Positions 52,432 through 61,457 of a stretch of DNA of 64,000 bases are shown here, in pieces; within the stretch, counting starts at the first letter, position 1; every line of letters begins with the position of its first letter. The stretch spans positions 62,001-126,000 of the forward strand of contig CAZNPH010000001.1 in the NCBI GenBank assembly GCA_964574985.1, in the 5' to 3' direction. The notes under the pieces are model-generated. The model was not told where the DNA came from, searched no databases, and saw nothing but the letters and a program-made list of their open reading frames with translations. Origin of the DNA: CAZNPH01 sp964574985 (GTDB lineage Bacteria; Bacteroidota; Bacteroidia; Bacteroidales; SM23-62). The translations under genes and the position numbers were made by a program.

Positions 52432-54412
52432 TTTTTTTCAGCAATTCACGGTTCACGTGTATCGAATACTTCTCCCGCAATCCCTCCACCCATTTTTTTT
52501 CAAGAAAATTTTGATAGTCGGCAACAACAAGTCCTTTTGCTTCCTCCAGGGATTTTGGTGTCGGCTTTATTACCTGTCGTTTCATGACGAACAGGAAATC
52601 ATTGCCTGTCCGGATGATATCCGATATCCCTCTCGCCCATACAAGGTCATCGATGATCTTTTTTTCCCCTGCTTCATATATTCCCTCCTCAAACACCATA
52701 CAATCATCATTTTCACCTTTCCCGCACACATCATTCACCAACTGAACCGGTTGAATTCCCCTTTTCATTTTTCTCCGGAGTTTTCTGTGTGCTTTTTCGG
52801 CAATATCTTTCGAATTTGTCCTGAAGATCACGGCATCAAGTCTTTTCTCCCACAGGTAATCCTCCTTATGACGTTCATAATAGTTTTTCAGTCCGGTACT
52901 GTCTTCCAGTGCTTTGGACCAGACTTCCTCGTTGGTCAGGTCAAAAAGCAATATACCGTCGTGATATTCCTGAAGAAGAAATTTGTATTCGGGGTGTTGT
53001 TCGCCAAGATGGGCCTCTTCATAGGCCATGATGCCGGAGTTGGTAAATTCCTTATATTTATTATCGATAAAAGTCTTTATGGGAATTATTTTTCCGGGGG
53101 GCTGTTCATTTTCCAGAAATACGGCCAGATCCATTTGGGTGTAGGTCCGGTCGCCTATCCTGAACAAAGGATCTGAAAGCTTCAGGTTTCCGGGCACTTC
53201 CCATTTTCCCCGGTAAACCGAAGAATCAATAATATTTTCAAAGGAAAGCAGATTGCCGGGGAATTCATCATAACCATACTTTTCTTTGAGTTTTTCTATC
53301 TTGGCCTGCCTGGCATATTTTGCCCGGTCACTGCGCATGACCCTGGCTTTGAGTTCGTCCTTCATCTCGTCGAATGAACCGATTTCCTTTTTATCGAGCA
53401 ATTTGATGATATGCCATCCGAAAGATGTCTGGACAGGTTCCGAAATATCACCCGGCCGTTCCAGGGAGAAAGCGGCTTTCTCAAACCCCTCAACCATTCT
53501 TCCGGTACCGAACCAGGCAAGCACACCATCCCTTGATGCCGATCCCCGGTCCTCCGAATATTTTCTGACCATTTCCTCAAAGGACTTTCCCCGGACAATG
53601 CTGTCATGATAGGCATGGATCATTCTTTTGGCCCTGTCCTTTTCTTTTTCCGGCATATTTTCCGGAGTAACCAGCATCAGATGGGCCACCCTGACCTGTC
53701 CTCTGGCAGGTCGTTTGTCATGTACCTTCAAAATATGATAACCGAAACGGGTTCTGAAAGGCATGGATATTTCCCCGGGATCGGTTTTGCAGGCAACGGT
53801 TTCAAAAGGATATATCATGTTGAAGACAGTAAAATATCCAAGATCTCCCCCGTTGGATTTCGCGGAAGGGTCATCGGAAGTGGCACGGGCAACCGTTCCG
53901 AAATCTTTTCCTTCAAGTATTTCCTGCCGTATCTCCAAAGCTTTTTTATAGGCACGCAGCGTGTCTTCGGGAGGTGCATGCTCATTCAGTCTGATCAGGA
54001 TGTGACTGGCATGTACATCAAACCGCGATCGCTGATAAGCTTCCCTGACCAGTTCATTAATTTCCTGTTTGTCGGTCAGATAGGGTTTGGCCAGTTGTTT
54101 ACGGTAGCTGTTGAATTCATTGATGAAAGACCGGGTGGTGTCCATTCCACGCTCTTCAGCTTCAATAACTTTCAGCTTGAAATCAATAAAAAGTTTCAGA
54201 TATTCCTCAACACTCTGTTTTTCAATGACTGTCCCCGAATTGTTCTTCCGGTATATCCTTTCAAACTCCTCCAGACTGATGTCCCGGTCATGAATGCTGA
54301 TTAAAACGCGTTCTCCGGATTCCTGTGCAAATCCAATCCCGGAAATTGCAATCCATAACCAAAGCAATGATGCCAATTTTCTGATAAGCAGATATGCTGA
54401 CATGTTTTTCAA
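52424..54412 (-). CDS. Two-domain parvulin peptidyl-prolyl isomerase
   Basis: A 662-residue exported isomerase (signal peptide to about residue 29, GIGFAQ). Two parvulin domains are clear: the first around residues 125-215 (HASHILIRLNEHAPPEDT, DPSAKSNGGDLGYF, RFGYHILKV), the second around 230-325 (VAHLMLVTPENMPEK, DGVLAWFGTG, SFGWHIIKLLDKK). A long C-terminal helical region follows. It is the first parvulin gene after guaB (20 bp gap). An internal Met at residue 4 is an alternative start. Confidence 0.9.
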   Translation of the reverse strand: MKNMSAYLLIRKLASLLWLWIAISGIGFAQESGERVLISIHDRDISLEEFERIYRKNNSGTVIEKQSVEEYLKLFIDFKLKVIEAEERGMDTTRSFINEFNSYRKQLAKPYLTDKQEINELVREAYQRSRFDVHASHILIRLNEHAPPEDTLRAYKKALEIRQEILEGKDFGTVARATSDDPSAKSNGGDLGYFTVFNMIYPFETVACKTDPGEISMPFRTRFGYHILKVHDKRPARGQVRVAHLMLVTPENMPEKEKDRAKRMIHAYHDSIVRGKSFEEMVRKYSEDRGSASRDGVLAWFGTGRMVEGFEKAAFSLERPGDISEPVQTSFGWHIIKLLDKKEIGSFDEMKDELKARVMRSDRAKYARQAKIEKLKEKYGYDEFPGNLLSFENIIDSSVYRGKWEVPGNLKLSDPLFRIGDRTYTQMDLAVFLENEQPPGKIIPIKTFIDNKYKEFTNSGIMAYEEAHLGEQHPEYKFLLQEYHDGILLFDLTNEEVWSKALEDSTGLKNYYERHKEDYLWEKRLDAVIFRTNSKDIAEKAHRKLRRKMKRGIQPVQLVNDVCGKGENDDCMVFEEGIYEAGEKKIIDDLVWARGISDIIRTGNDFLFVMKRQVIKPTPKSLEEAKGLVVADYQNFLEKKWVEGLREKYSIHVNRELLKKIE

Positions 54413-54432
54413 ACGGTTTATGTCCGGAGTTA

Positions 54433-55902
54433 TTATCTGGAATAATTGGGTGCTTCCCGGGTTATGGTCACATCGTGCGGGTGGTTTTCCGCAACGCCGG
54501 CACTGGTGATCTTAACAAATTTGCAGGTCTGAAGCCTTGAAATATCAGGAGCCCCGCAATACCCCATGCCTGCCCTCAATCCGCCCAGCAGTTGATAGAT
54601 CACTTCTGCAAGTGTTCCTTTGTAGGGAACACGGGCAACGATACCTTCGGGAACGAGTTTGTTGATCTCATCTTCCAGATCCTGAAAATACCGGTCGTTC
54701 GATCCGCTCTGCATGGCTTCGATGGATCCCATGCCACGATAAGACTTATATTTCCGGCCGTTATATATAATGGTCTCGCCCGGGGACTCTTCCACTCCCG
54801 CAATCAGGGAACCCGCCATGATGCTGCTCGAACCGGCCGCAAGGGCCTTCACAATATCTCCTGAATAACGGACACCGCCGTCGGCAATAACCGGAATTCC
54901 AGCATTTTTTATAGCGTTGGCAACATCATAGATAGCGGTCAACTGGGGCATGCCGACTCCGGCAATCACCCTGGTGGTACAAATCGATCCCGGACCGATG
55001 CCGACCTTAACCGCATCGGCACCTGTTTTGGCCAGATCACTGGCTGCTTCCGCAGTACCGATATTCCCGACCACCATATCCGGCTCAGTAAATTTCTTTC
55101 TTACTTGTTTGAACATATCCAGAACAGGACGGGAATGACCATGAGCCGTGTCGATAACAACGGCATCAACACCCGCTTCGATCAATGCAGCAATTCTGTC
55201 CGGGGTTTCGGGTGAGATGCCCACGGCCGCTGCCACCCGCAATCTTCCTTTGGGATCCTTGCAGGCATTGGGCCGGTCCCGGGTCTTGGTGATGTCCTTG
55301 TAAGTGATCAATCCGATCAGCCGGTAATCCTTATCCACCACCGGCAGTTTCTCTATCTTGTATTGCTGAAGGATTTCCGCAGCCTGTGACAGATCGGTTT
55401 TCCTTGTGGTGGTGACCAGGTTCTCTGCGGTCATGACCTCGTTGATATTTCTTCCCATATCTGTTTCGAACCTCAGATCCCTGTTGGTAACAATTCCGAT
55501 CAATTTATTGTGTTCATCGACCACCGGTATCCCCCCGATTTTGAATTCCTGCATCAGACCCAGGGCATCCGCAACAACGGCGTTTTCCCGGATGGTAATG
55601 GGATCCAGTATCATGATGTTTTCAGCACGCTTCACTTTCCTGACCTGTGCTGATTGTTCCTCGATCCCCATATTCTTATGAATAACCCCGATTCCCCCTT
55701 CCCTGGCAATGGCAATGGCCAGTTCCTGTTCGGTCACCGTATCCATTGCGGCCGAAACAAAGGGAATATTCAGTTCTATGTTTCTTGAAAACCGGGTCTG
55801 CAGATTCACATTGCGGGGAAGGACCTCTGAATATTCGGGCACCAGAAGCACATCGTCAAAGGTTAATCCCTCTGAGATTATTTTATCTTCCAGGAATGAC
55901 AT
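54433..55902 (-). CDS. guaB: IMP dehydrogenase
   Basis: The 489-residue enzyme oxidises IMP to XMP in guanine nucleotide synthesis. The TIM barrel is interrupted by two CBS domains (residues about 95-215). The catalytic cysteine loop is GPGSICTTRVIAG, and the flap and monovalent-cation site are standard (GMGSIEAMQSGS near residue 390). It is the first gene of the minus-strand run that continues into the parvulin and OstA genes, a pairing that looks coincidental or specific to this phylum. Confidence 0.97.
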   Translation of the reverse strand: MSFLEDKIISEGLTFDDVLLVPEYSEVLPRNVNLQTRFSRNIELNIPFVSAAMDTVTEQELAIAIAREGGIGVIHKNMGIEEQSAQVRKVKRAENIMILDPITIRENAVVADALGLMQEFKIGGIPVVDEHNKLIGIVTNRDLRFETDMGRNINEVMTAENLVTTTRKTDLSQAAEILQQYKIEKLPVVDKDYRLIGLITYKDITKTRDRPNACKDPKGRLRVAAAVGISPETPDRIAALIEAGVDAVVIDTAHGHSRPVLDMFKQVRKKFTEPDMVVGNIGTAEAASDLAKTGADAVKVGIGPGSICTTRVIAGVGMPQLTAIYDVANAIKNAGIPVIADGGVRYSGDIVKALAAGSSSIMAGSLIAGVEESPGETIIYNGRKYKSYRGMGSIEAMQSGSNDRYFQDLEDEINKLVPEGIVARVPYKGTLAEVIYQLLGGLRAGMGYCGAPDISRLQTCKFVKITSAGVAENHPHDVTITREAPNYSR

Positions 55903-55907
55903 TTGAT

Positions 55908-55915
55908 TATATTTG
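55908..55915 (+). promoter_or_regulatory. Possible -7 box for recQ
   Basis: TATATTTG matches TAnnTTTG about 100 nt before the recQ ATG. It overlaps the guaB leader region, so it could be coincidental. Confidence 0.3.
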
Positions 55916-56013
55916 ATTACATTTAAAATTGTGCCAAATTACAAAAAAATGCGGAACCGGGCCCTTCTTTTCAAACCAAACTGATTCCTCCGGAAAACTT
56001 GCCATTGCACGGA

Positions 56014-57936
56014 ATGAATATCTATCAGCAAATACTGGTCAAATACTGGGGGTACACAGAATTCAGGCCCTTGCAGGACGATATCATCAAATCTGTGGCG
56101 GCCGGACATGATACACTGGGTTTGATGCCGACCGGCGCCGGGAAATCCGTAACATTTCAGGTTCCCGCCCTCGCCAAAGAAGGAATGTGCCTGGTCATAA
56201 CACCCCTGATCGCACTGATGAAAGACCAGGTAAAAAGATTGAACGACATGGGCATTAAAGCCATGGCCGTTCATTCGGGCATGACCCGTGATGAAATCGA
56301 TACCGGACTCGACAATGCAATTTTCGGCAAATTCAAATTTCTTTATATTTCCCCTGAGCGAATCGGAACAAATCTTTTTCAGGCCCGCCTGGAAAATATG
56401 ATCATCAATCTGATCGCCGTGGATGAAGCACATTGCATCTCACAATGGGGCTATGATTTCCGTCCATCCTATCTGGAAATTGCCAGACTGAAGGATCACA
56501 TTCCCGATGTCCCTTTGCTTGCTCTTACTGCAACTGCCACCCCGGATGTTGTAGACGATATTCAGGACAAACTCCGGTTCCGGGAAAAAAATGTCCTGCG
56601 CACAAGTTTTGAAAGAAAAAATCTGGTCTACTCCGTTCTTGAATCGGAAGACAAGGCGGGTTCACTGGCAGATATCATCCATTCGGTGAATGGCCCGGGG
56701 ATTGTATATGTGAGGAGCCGAAAAAAAACCAGGGAGCTGGCCCGGATTCTCTCCCAGGAAAAGGTCTCCTGTGATTATTATCATGCCGGACTGGAACATC
56801 CGGAAAGAAACCGGAAACAAAATGACTGGATGGAGGAGAAATTCACCGTCATAATCGCAACGAATGCATTCGGGATGGGCATTGACAAAGCCAATGTACG
56901 GTATGTTATTCATTATGACCTGCCTGATTCGCTTGAATCCTATTTTCAGGAAGCCGGAAGGGCGGGAAGGGATGGCAACAAAGCATATGCAATCCTGCTT
57001 TTCAACAATACAGACAGGGCCGCCATGGACAAGAGAATCGCGGTCAACTTTCCGGAGATCAAAGTGATCAAAAAGACTTACCAGGCCCTTGGGAATTATT
57101 TCCAAATCCCTGTAGGTGCTGCCAAAGGACAGTCTTTTGACTTCAACATCGCAGAGTTCGCTTCCCGTTACCGGATGAATATCATAACTGTCTTCAGCTG
57201 TCTGAAATTTCTGCAGCGGGAAGGTTATATCGAATTTACCGAAGAAATATACCATCCCTCCAGGATCATGTTTCTGGTTGCCCGGGATGACCTGTATAAA
57301 TTTCAGGTATCCAACCCGGATTTTGATGTTTTCATTAAGTTGCTGCTCAGATCGTACTCAGGCGTCTTTTCCGCTTATACCACCATCAACGAGCGGCTCC
57401 TGGCCAAAAAGGCAAAAACAGACCCGGGGGTTATCAGGCGGTACCTGAACAGACTGAACAATATGGGGATCATCCGGTTCATACCACAAAAAAAGAATCC
57501 GGTCATCATTTATACCGAAGAAAGACTGAACAATGATTCCCTGATGATCACCTCCCGGAACTATAAAAGTCTGAAAAAAAGGTTTATCCGGAGGACGGAA
57601 CAGGTTCTTCAATATTCAACCGGAAAAAATGTCTGCCGCAGCAGGTACTTGTTGAATTATTTCGGGGAAAGTGATACCAAACGCTGCGGAAAATGTGACA
57701 TTTGCAGGAAGAAGAATGCTCTGGATCTGAATCAATATGAATTCAGCAGGATACGCAACAAAATAAAGGACATATTAAAGGAGAACAAACTGAATGTCAA
57801 AGAATTGACCAGCCGGTTGTGCGTCAATGATAAAGGAGAGGAAAAGGAGAAAGCCCTGGGGGTCATCAGATGGCTTATGGAAAACGGCAGAATAACCGAA
57901 GGGGAAGACCTCAACCTGTGGTGGACTGAGCCTTAA
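56014..57936 (+). CDS. recQ: RecQ-family ATP-dependent DNA helicase
   Basis: A 640-residue 3'-5' helicase. Motifs are MPTGAGKSVTF (Walker A), VDEAHCISQWGYDFRPSY (DEAH and aromatic-rich loop), LLALTATATP, and QEAGRAGRDGN (motif VI). The zinc-binding cysteines of the RecQ-C region are visible (ending CGKCDIC), and a winged helix follows. No HRDC domain is evident after that. The ATG at 56014 fits the family better than TTG 55999. Confidence 0.93.
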   Translation: MNIYQQILVKYWGYTEFRPLQDDIIKSVAAGHDTLGLMPTGAGKSVTFQVPALAKEGMCLVITPLIALMKDQVKRLNDMGIKAMAVHSGMTRDEIDTGLDNAIFGKFKFLYISPERIGTNLFQARLENMIINLIAVDEAHCISQWGYDFRPSYLEIARLKDHIPDVPLLALTATATPDVVDDIQDKLRFREKNVLRTSFERKNLVYSVLESEDKAGSLADIIHSVNGPGIVYVRSRKKTRELARILSQEKVSCDYYHAGLEHPERNRKQNDWMEEKFTVIIATNAFGMGIDKANVRYVIHYDLPDSLESYFQEAGRAGRDGNKAYAILLFNNTDRAAMDKRIAVNFPEIKVIKKTYQALGNYFQIPVGAAKGQSFDFNIAEFASRYRMNIITVFSCLKFLQREGYIEFTEEIYHPSRIMFLVARDDLYKFQVSNPDFDVFIKLLLRSYSGVFSAYTTINERLLAKKAKTDPGVIRRYLNRLNNMGIIRFIPQKKNPVIIYTEERLNNDSLMITSRNYKSLKKRFIRRTEQVLQYSTGKNVCRSRYLLNYFGESDTKRCGKCDICRKKNALDLNQYEFSRIRNKIKDILKENKLNVKELTSRLCVNDKGEEKEKALGVIRWLMENGRITEGEDLNLWWTEP

Positions 57937-57947
57937 TTTCAATACAA

Positions 57948-57955
57948 TATTTTTG
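57948..57955 (+). promoter_or_regulatory. -7 box before the DUF5063 gene
   Basis: TATTTTTG matches TAnnTTTG, 35 nt before the ATG, which would allow DUF5063 and the exonuclease to be expressed apart from recQ. Confidence 0.4.
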
Positions 57956-57989
57956 ATCGTATCTGGTTTCTTCAATAGATTGAAGTTCT

Positions 57990-58619
57990 ATGCAAAAGCA
58001 TCCCGAGCATATTGTTTATTCCGGTGAAGTCATTGAATTTGTTAAAAGCTGCAATGATTTTTGCATGCTGGTCGAAAAAGCGGGCTCCATGAGTAAAACA
58101 GAACTGCTTGGCGAGCTGCATCGCATACTTCCCGGATTATATGCACAGGTTGCCGGACTGCCGGAAACAGAACCGGTCATGGATGAATTCCCCGATAAAT
58201 ATGTAAGGGAAGTCGATTGGGAGAACATCCGTCAGGGAATAATGAAAAAACTGGCCCATCACAATTTCTATCTTGAGGTTTTTGACGAAAGGATGCAGGA
58301 AAGTGAAAGGCCTGTCACTGCCAGCATTGCAGAAAACCTTGCAGACATTTACCAGGATCTGAAAAACTTTGTTAAATCTTACAGTTATGGCATTACAGAG
58401 ATCATGAATGACAGTCTATGGGAATGTATGATGAATTTCAGGAATTACTGGGGCCAGAAATTGCTGAACGTTATGAGAGCGATCCATGCCCTTTATTATG
58501 GACAGGAAAATCCGGATGAAGAATCCGAAGAAGGGCATCATGAAGAAAATCCCGGTAAAAACGGTCCTTCCAACTGGCTTCTGACCAAAATGCAGCAGCA
58601 ATACAAAGAAAAACCTTAG
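57990..58619 (+). CDS. DUF5063 domain protein
   Basis: A 209-residue, mainly helical, acidic protein. The pattern IEFVKSCNDFCMLVEKAGS, LPGLYAQVAGLP, SIAENLADIYQDLKNFV matches DUF5063 proteins of Bacteroidota. No catalytic motif, signal peptide or membrane segment is seen. It ends 1 bp before the exonuclease gene, so the two are probably co-translated, which suggests a role near nucleic-acid metabolism. Confidence 0.75.
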   Translation: MQKHPEHIVYSGEVIEFVKSCNDFCMLVEKAGSMSKTELLGELHRILPGLYAQVAGLPETEPVMDEFPDKYVREVDWENIRQGIMKKLAHHNFYLEVFDERMQESERPVTASIAENLADIYQDLKNFVKSYSYGITEIMNDSLWECMMNFRNYWGQKLLNVMRAIHALYYGQENPDEESEEGHHEENPGKNGPSNWLLTKMQQQYKEKP

Positions 58620-58620
58620 G

Positions 58621-59208
58621 ATGTTTGCCAGCAATATCTCCCGGGAAGAGATCAACCGCCTTCCAAAAGGAGAATTCCGGGGAGACATATATGTTATTGA
58701 AAACAACAAAGACGTACCCGGTATCATGCCGTTTCTGTGGGAAAAAAACCTGCTGGGATTTGATACTGAAACAAAACCCGCTTTCAGGAAGGGAACAAGC
58801 AACAGCACCGCTTTGATTCAAATGGCATCCGCAGAAGAATGTTTTCTTTTCCGGATAAACCGGTCCGGCATGCATCCTTCCCTCATCAGGATCCTGTCAG
58901 ACAGCAGGATCAAAAAAATCGGCCTTGCCCTGAAAGATGATCTGAAAAACCTCACCAAAATGTATTCATTTGCCCCCGCAGGTTTTACAGATCTTCAGCA
59001 ATATGCCGGTTCATTCGGCATAGAAAGCAAGGGACTCAGAAAACTGTCAGCCATAGTACTCGGATTAAGGATATCCAAAAGCCAGCAAACCTCAAACTGG
59101 GAAAAAGACATTCTCACCGAAAAACAAATCCGTTATGCAGCCACCGATGCCTGGATATGCCGTGAGATCTGGTGCAAATTGAACAACAGCTGCTCCGGAC
59201 AACAATAA
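58621..59208 (+). CDS. 3'-5' exonuclease domain protein (DEDDy)
   Basis: A 195-residue RNase D/WRN-like exonuclease. Exo I is LLGFDTETKP (Asp and Glu), Exo II lies around KIGLALKDDLKNL (Asp), and Exo III is RYAATDAW (Tyr and Asp, DEDDy type). These metal ligands are complete. It lacks an HRDC domain. It works on single-stranded nucleic acid, and its position between recQ/DUF5063 and recG suggests repair or RNA processing. Confidence 0.88.
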   Translation: MFASNISREEINRLPKGEFRGDIYVIENNKDVPGIMPFLWEKNLLGFDTETKPAFRKGTSNSTALIQMASAEECFLFRINRSGMHPSLIRILSDSRIKKIGLALKDDLKNLTKMYSFAPAGFTDLQQYAGSFGIESKGLRKLSAIVLGLRISKSQQTSNWEKDILTEKQIRYAATDAWICREIWCKLNNSCSGQQ

Positions 59209-59225
59209 ACCACATCTTTTTTCAT

Positions 59226-59250
59226 AAGGGATCGGGGATCCTTTTTGATT
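59226..59250 (+). terminator. Intrinsic terminator after the exonuclease gene
   Basis: AAGGGATC and GATCCTTT pair as an 8-bp stem (one G-T wobble) around a GGG loop, directly followed by TT and a T-rich tail. It lies 17 bp after the exonuclease stop and separates that operon from recG. Confidence 0.5.
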
Positions 59251-59284
59251 ATCTTTTACGATATTTATCAAAAATAAAAAGGGA

Positions 59285-61384
59285 ATGCCTGACTTGCTGG
59301 AAACCGATATAAAATTCCTGCAGGGTGTGGGGCCCAAAAGGGCTGAACTTCTCAGGAAAGAATTAAATATCAGAACATTCAGGGATCTCCTGTATTTTTT
59401 CCCTTACAAATATACCGACCGGACCCGGTTCTATTCCGTCAAAGAACTGAAACCTTCCATGCCTCATGTGCAAATCAGGGGGAAAATAACAAGACTTTAC
59501 ACCACGGGGCACAAAAGAAAAAAAAGGCTTGTTGCCGATTTCTCCGATGATACCGGAACCATTGAGCTGGTATGGTTCCGCGGGGTCAACTGGATCAGGG
59601 ATACGCTCAGGGCCGATGTTGAATATATTGCCTTCGGGAAACCTTCAATGTATGGGAAACAAATCAGCATTGCACATCCTGAACTGGAAGAGACCGGCAA
59701 GCTGGAAAAGGAGATCACTGCGTCACTGCAACCTTCTTACAGTACCACAGAAGAACTTAAGAACAATTATGTAACCAGTAAGGTCATTTTCAGGCTCATC
59801 GGTAATTTTTTCAGGAATCACCGATTGAACCTGGAAGAAACAATGCCGGAGCATATCCTGAAACGATACAAACTCCCCGGAATCAACGAATCCCTGCGAA
59901 CCATACATCTTCCGGAATCGGCTTCAAGTCTGGCAAAGGCGGAATACAGACTGAAACTGGAAGAGTTGTTCTACATACAGTTAAAAATACTTTCCCAGAA
60001 ATACAAAAGGGATCAACACAGTCAGGGTTTTGTTTTCTCCAGGGTGGGCGATTACCTGAATAATTTTTACAAAACCAATCTTCCTTTCGCCCTTACCGGC
60101 GCCCAGAAACGGGTTATGAAAGAAATCAGGAAAAACATCGGTTCAGGCAAGCAGATGAACCGTTTGCTTCAGGGGGATGTAGGCAGCGGCAAGACGCTGG
60201 TTGCCCTTATGACCATGCTCATCGCTCTGGACAATGGATTCCAGACATGTCTGATGGCGCCCACGGAGATCCTCGCCGGACAACATTTCCAAACCATTGA
60301 CCGGCTGATCCGGGGACTGGATATCGAATGTCACCTTCTTACAGGATCAACCGGAAAAAGCGATCGCAAAACCATACACCAAAAATTACAGGACGGTCGT
60401 CTGCAGATACTGGTCGGAACCCACGCGGTCATTGAAGATGAAGTAAACTTTCACAAACTGGGCCTCATCATCATTGATGAACAGCACAGGTTCGGGGTGG
60501 CGCAACGTGCCAAATTGTGGAAAAAGAACATCAATCCGCCCCACGTCCTTGTCATGACCGCCACCCCCATCCCCAGAACACTCGCCATGACACTTTACGG
60601 AGATCTAGAGGTGTCGGTGATCGATGAAATGCCCCCGGGTAGAAAACCGGTCCAGACCTTTCATGCCAATGATTCGAAAAGGTTGCGCGTATTCGGTTTC
60701 CTGAAAAAACAAATTAAAATGGGCCGGCAGATCTATGTGGTCTATCCCCTGATAAAGGAATCTGAAAAAATGGATTACAAGGATCTGGAAGACGGTTATT
60801 TCAGCTTCAAACAGGCATTTCCCGACTGCGCCATCAGTATTGTTCACGGTCGAATGAAAGCGGAAGACAAAGAAATCGCCATGAAACATTTCATTGCCGG
60901 ACGTACCGACATCATGGTGGCCACTACGGTAATCGAAGTGGGCGTGGACATACCCAATGCAACCGTAATGGTCATTGAAAGTGCAGAGCGGTTCGGTTTG
61001 TCACAACTTCATCAGCTCCGGGGAAGGGTTGGACGGGGTACCGGACAATCATACTGCATATTGATGACATCCCACAAATTATCAGAAGAGGCAAGAAAAA
61101 GGATCGAAGTCATAACCGGGACCAATGACGGATTCGAAATCGCCGAAATGGATTTGAAACTCAGGGGTCCCGGAGACATAGAAGGAACCCAGCAAAGCGG
61201 CATGCCCTTTGACCTTAAAATCGCCAACCTGGGCAAAGACGGAAGAATACTCCAGACCGCCAGGAACCTGGCCATTGATATTCTGGAGGATGATCCCGGT
61301 CTGGTCAAGGGAAAAAACCAGTTTTTGGTGAAAAATCTGAAAAAGTTCCGTTCCGGTGATTATGACTGGAGTTCGATCAGTTGA
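59285..61384 (+). CDS. recG: ATP-dependent DNA helicase RecG
   Basis: The 699-residue protein is full length for RecG, which regresses stalled forks and branched DNA. The N-terminal wedge/OB domain (residues about 1-240) contains GVGPKRAELLRKELNI. The helicase core has GDVGSGKTLVAL (Walker A), DEQHRFGV (Walker B), TATPIPRTLA and LRGRVGRGTGQSY (motif VI). The C-terminal RecG lock region (GPGDIEGTQQSGMPF) is present. Confidence 0.97.
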   Translation: MPDLLETDIKFLQGVGPKRAELLRKELNIRTFRDLLYFFPYKYTDRTRFYSVKELKPSMPHVQIRGKITRLYTTGHKRKKRLVADFSDDTGTIELVWFRGVNWIRDTLRADVEYIAFGKPSMYGKQISIAHPELEETGKLEKEITASLQPSYSTTEELKNNYVTSKVIFRLIGNFFRNHRLNLEETMPEHILKRYKLPGINESLRTIHLPESASSLAKAEYRLKLEELFYIQLKILSQKYKRDQHSQGFVFSRVGDYLNNFYKTNLPFALTGAQKRVMKEIRKNIGSGKQMNRLLQGDVGSGKTLVALMTMLIALDNGFQTCLMAPTEILAGQHFQTIDRLIRGLDIECHLLTGSTGKSDRKTIHQKLQDGRLQILVGTHAVIEDEVNFHKLGLIIIDEQHRFGVAQRAKLWKKNINPPHVLVMTATPIPRTLAMTLYGDLEVSVIDEMPPGRKPVQTFHANDSKRLRVFGFLKKQIKMGRQIYVVYPLIKESEKMDYKDLEDGYFSFKQAFPDCAISIVHGRMKAEDKEIAMKHFIAGRTDIMVATTVIEVGVDIPNATVMVIESAERFGLSQLHQLRGRVGRGTGQSYCILMTSHKLSEEARKRIEVITGTNDGFEIAEMDLKLRGPGDIEGTQQSGMPFDLKIANLGKDGRILQTARNLAIDILEDDPGLVKGKNQFLVKNLKKFRSGDYDWSSIS

Positions 61385-61457
61385 AAAGCCTGAATCCGTG
61401 GTCTTATCAAAAAATTTTTTATATTAACAAACCAAACCATTAAAGCCGCCATCCAAA

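Noticed and set aside
55999..56013. TTG start of recQ
   Set aside because: It adds five residues before a family-like start at ATG 56014 and has no support.
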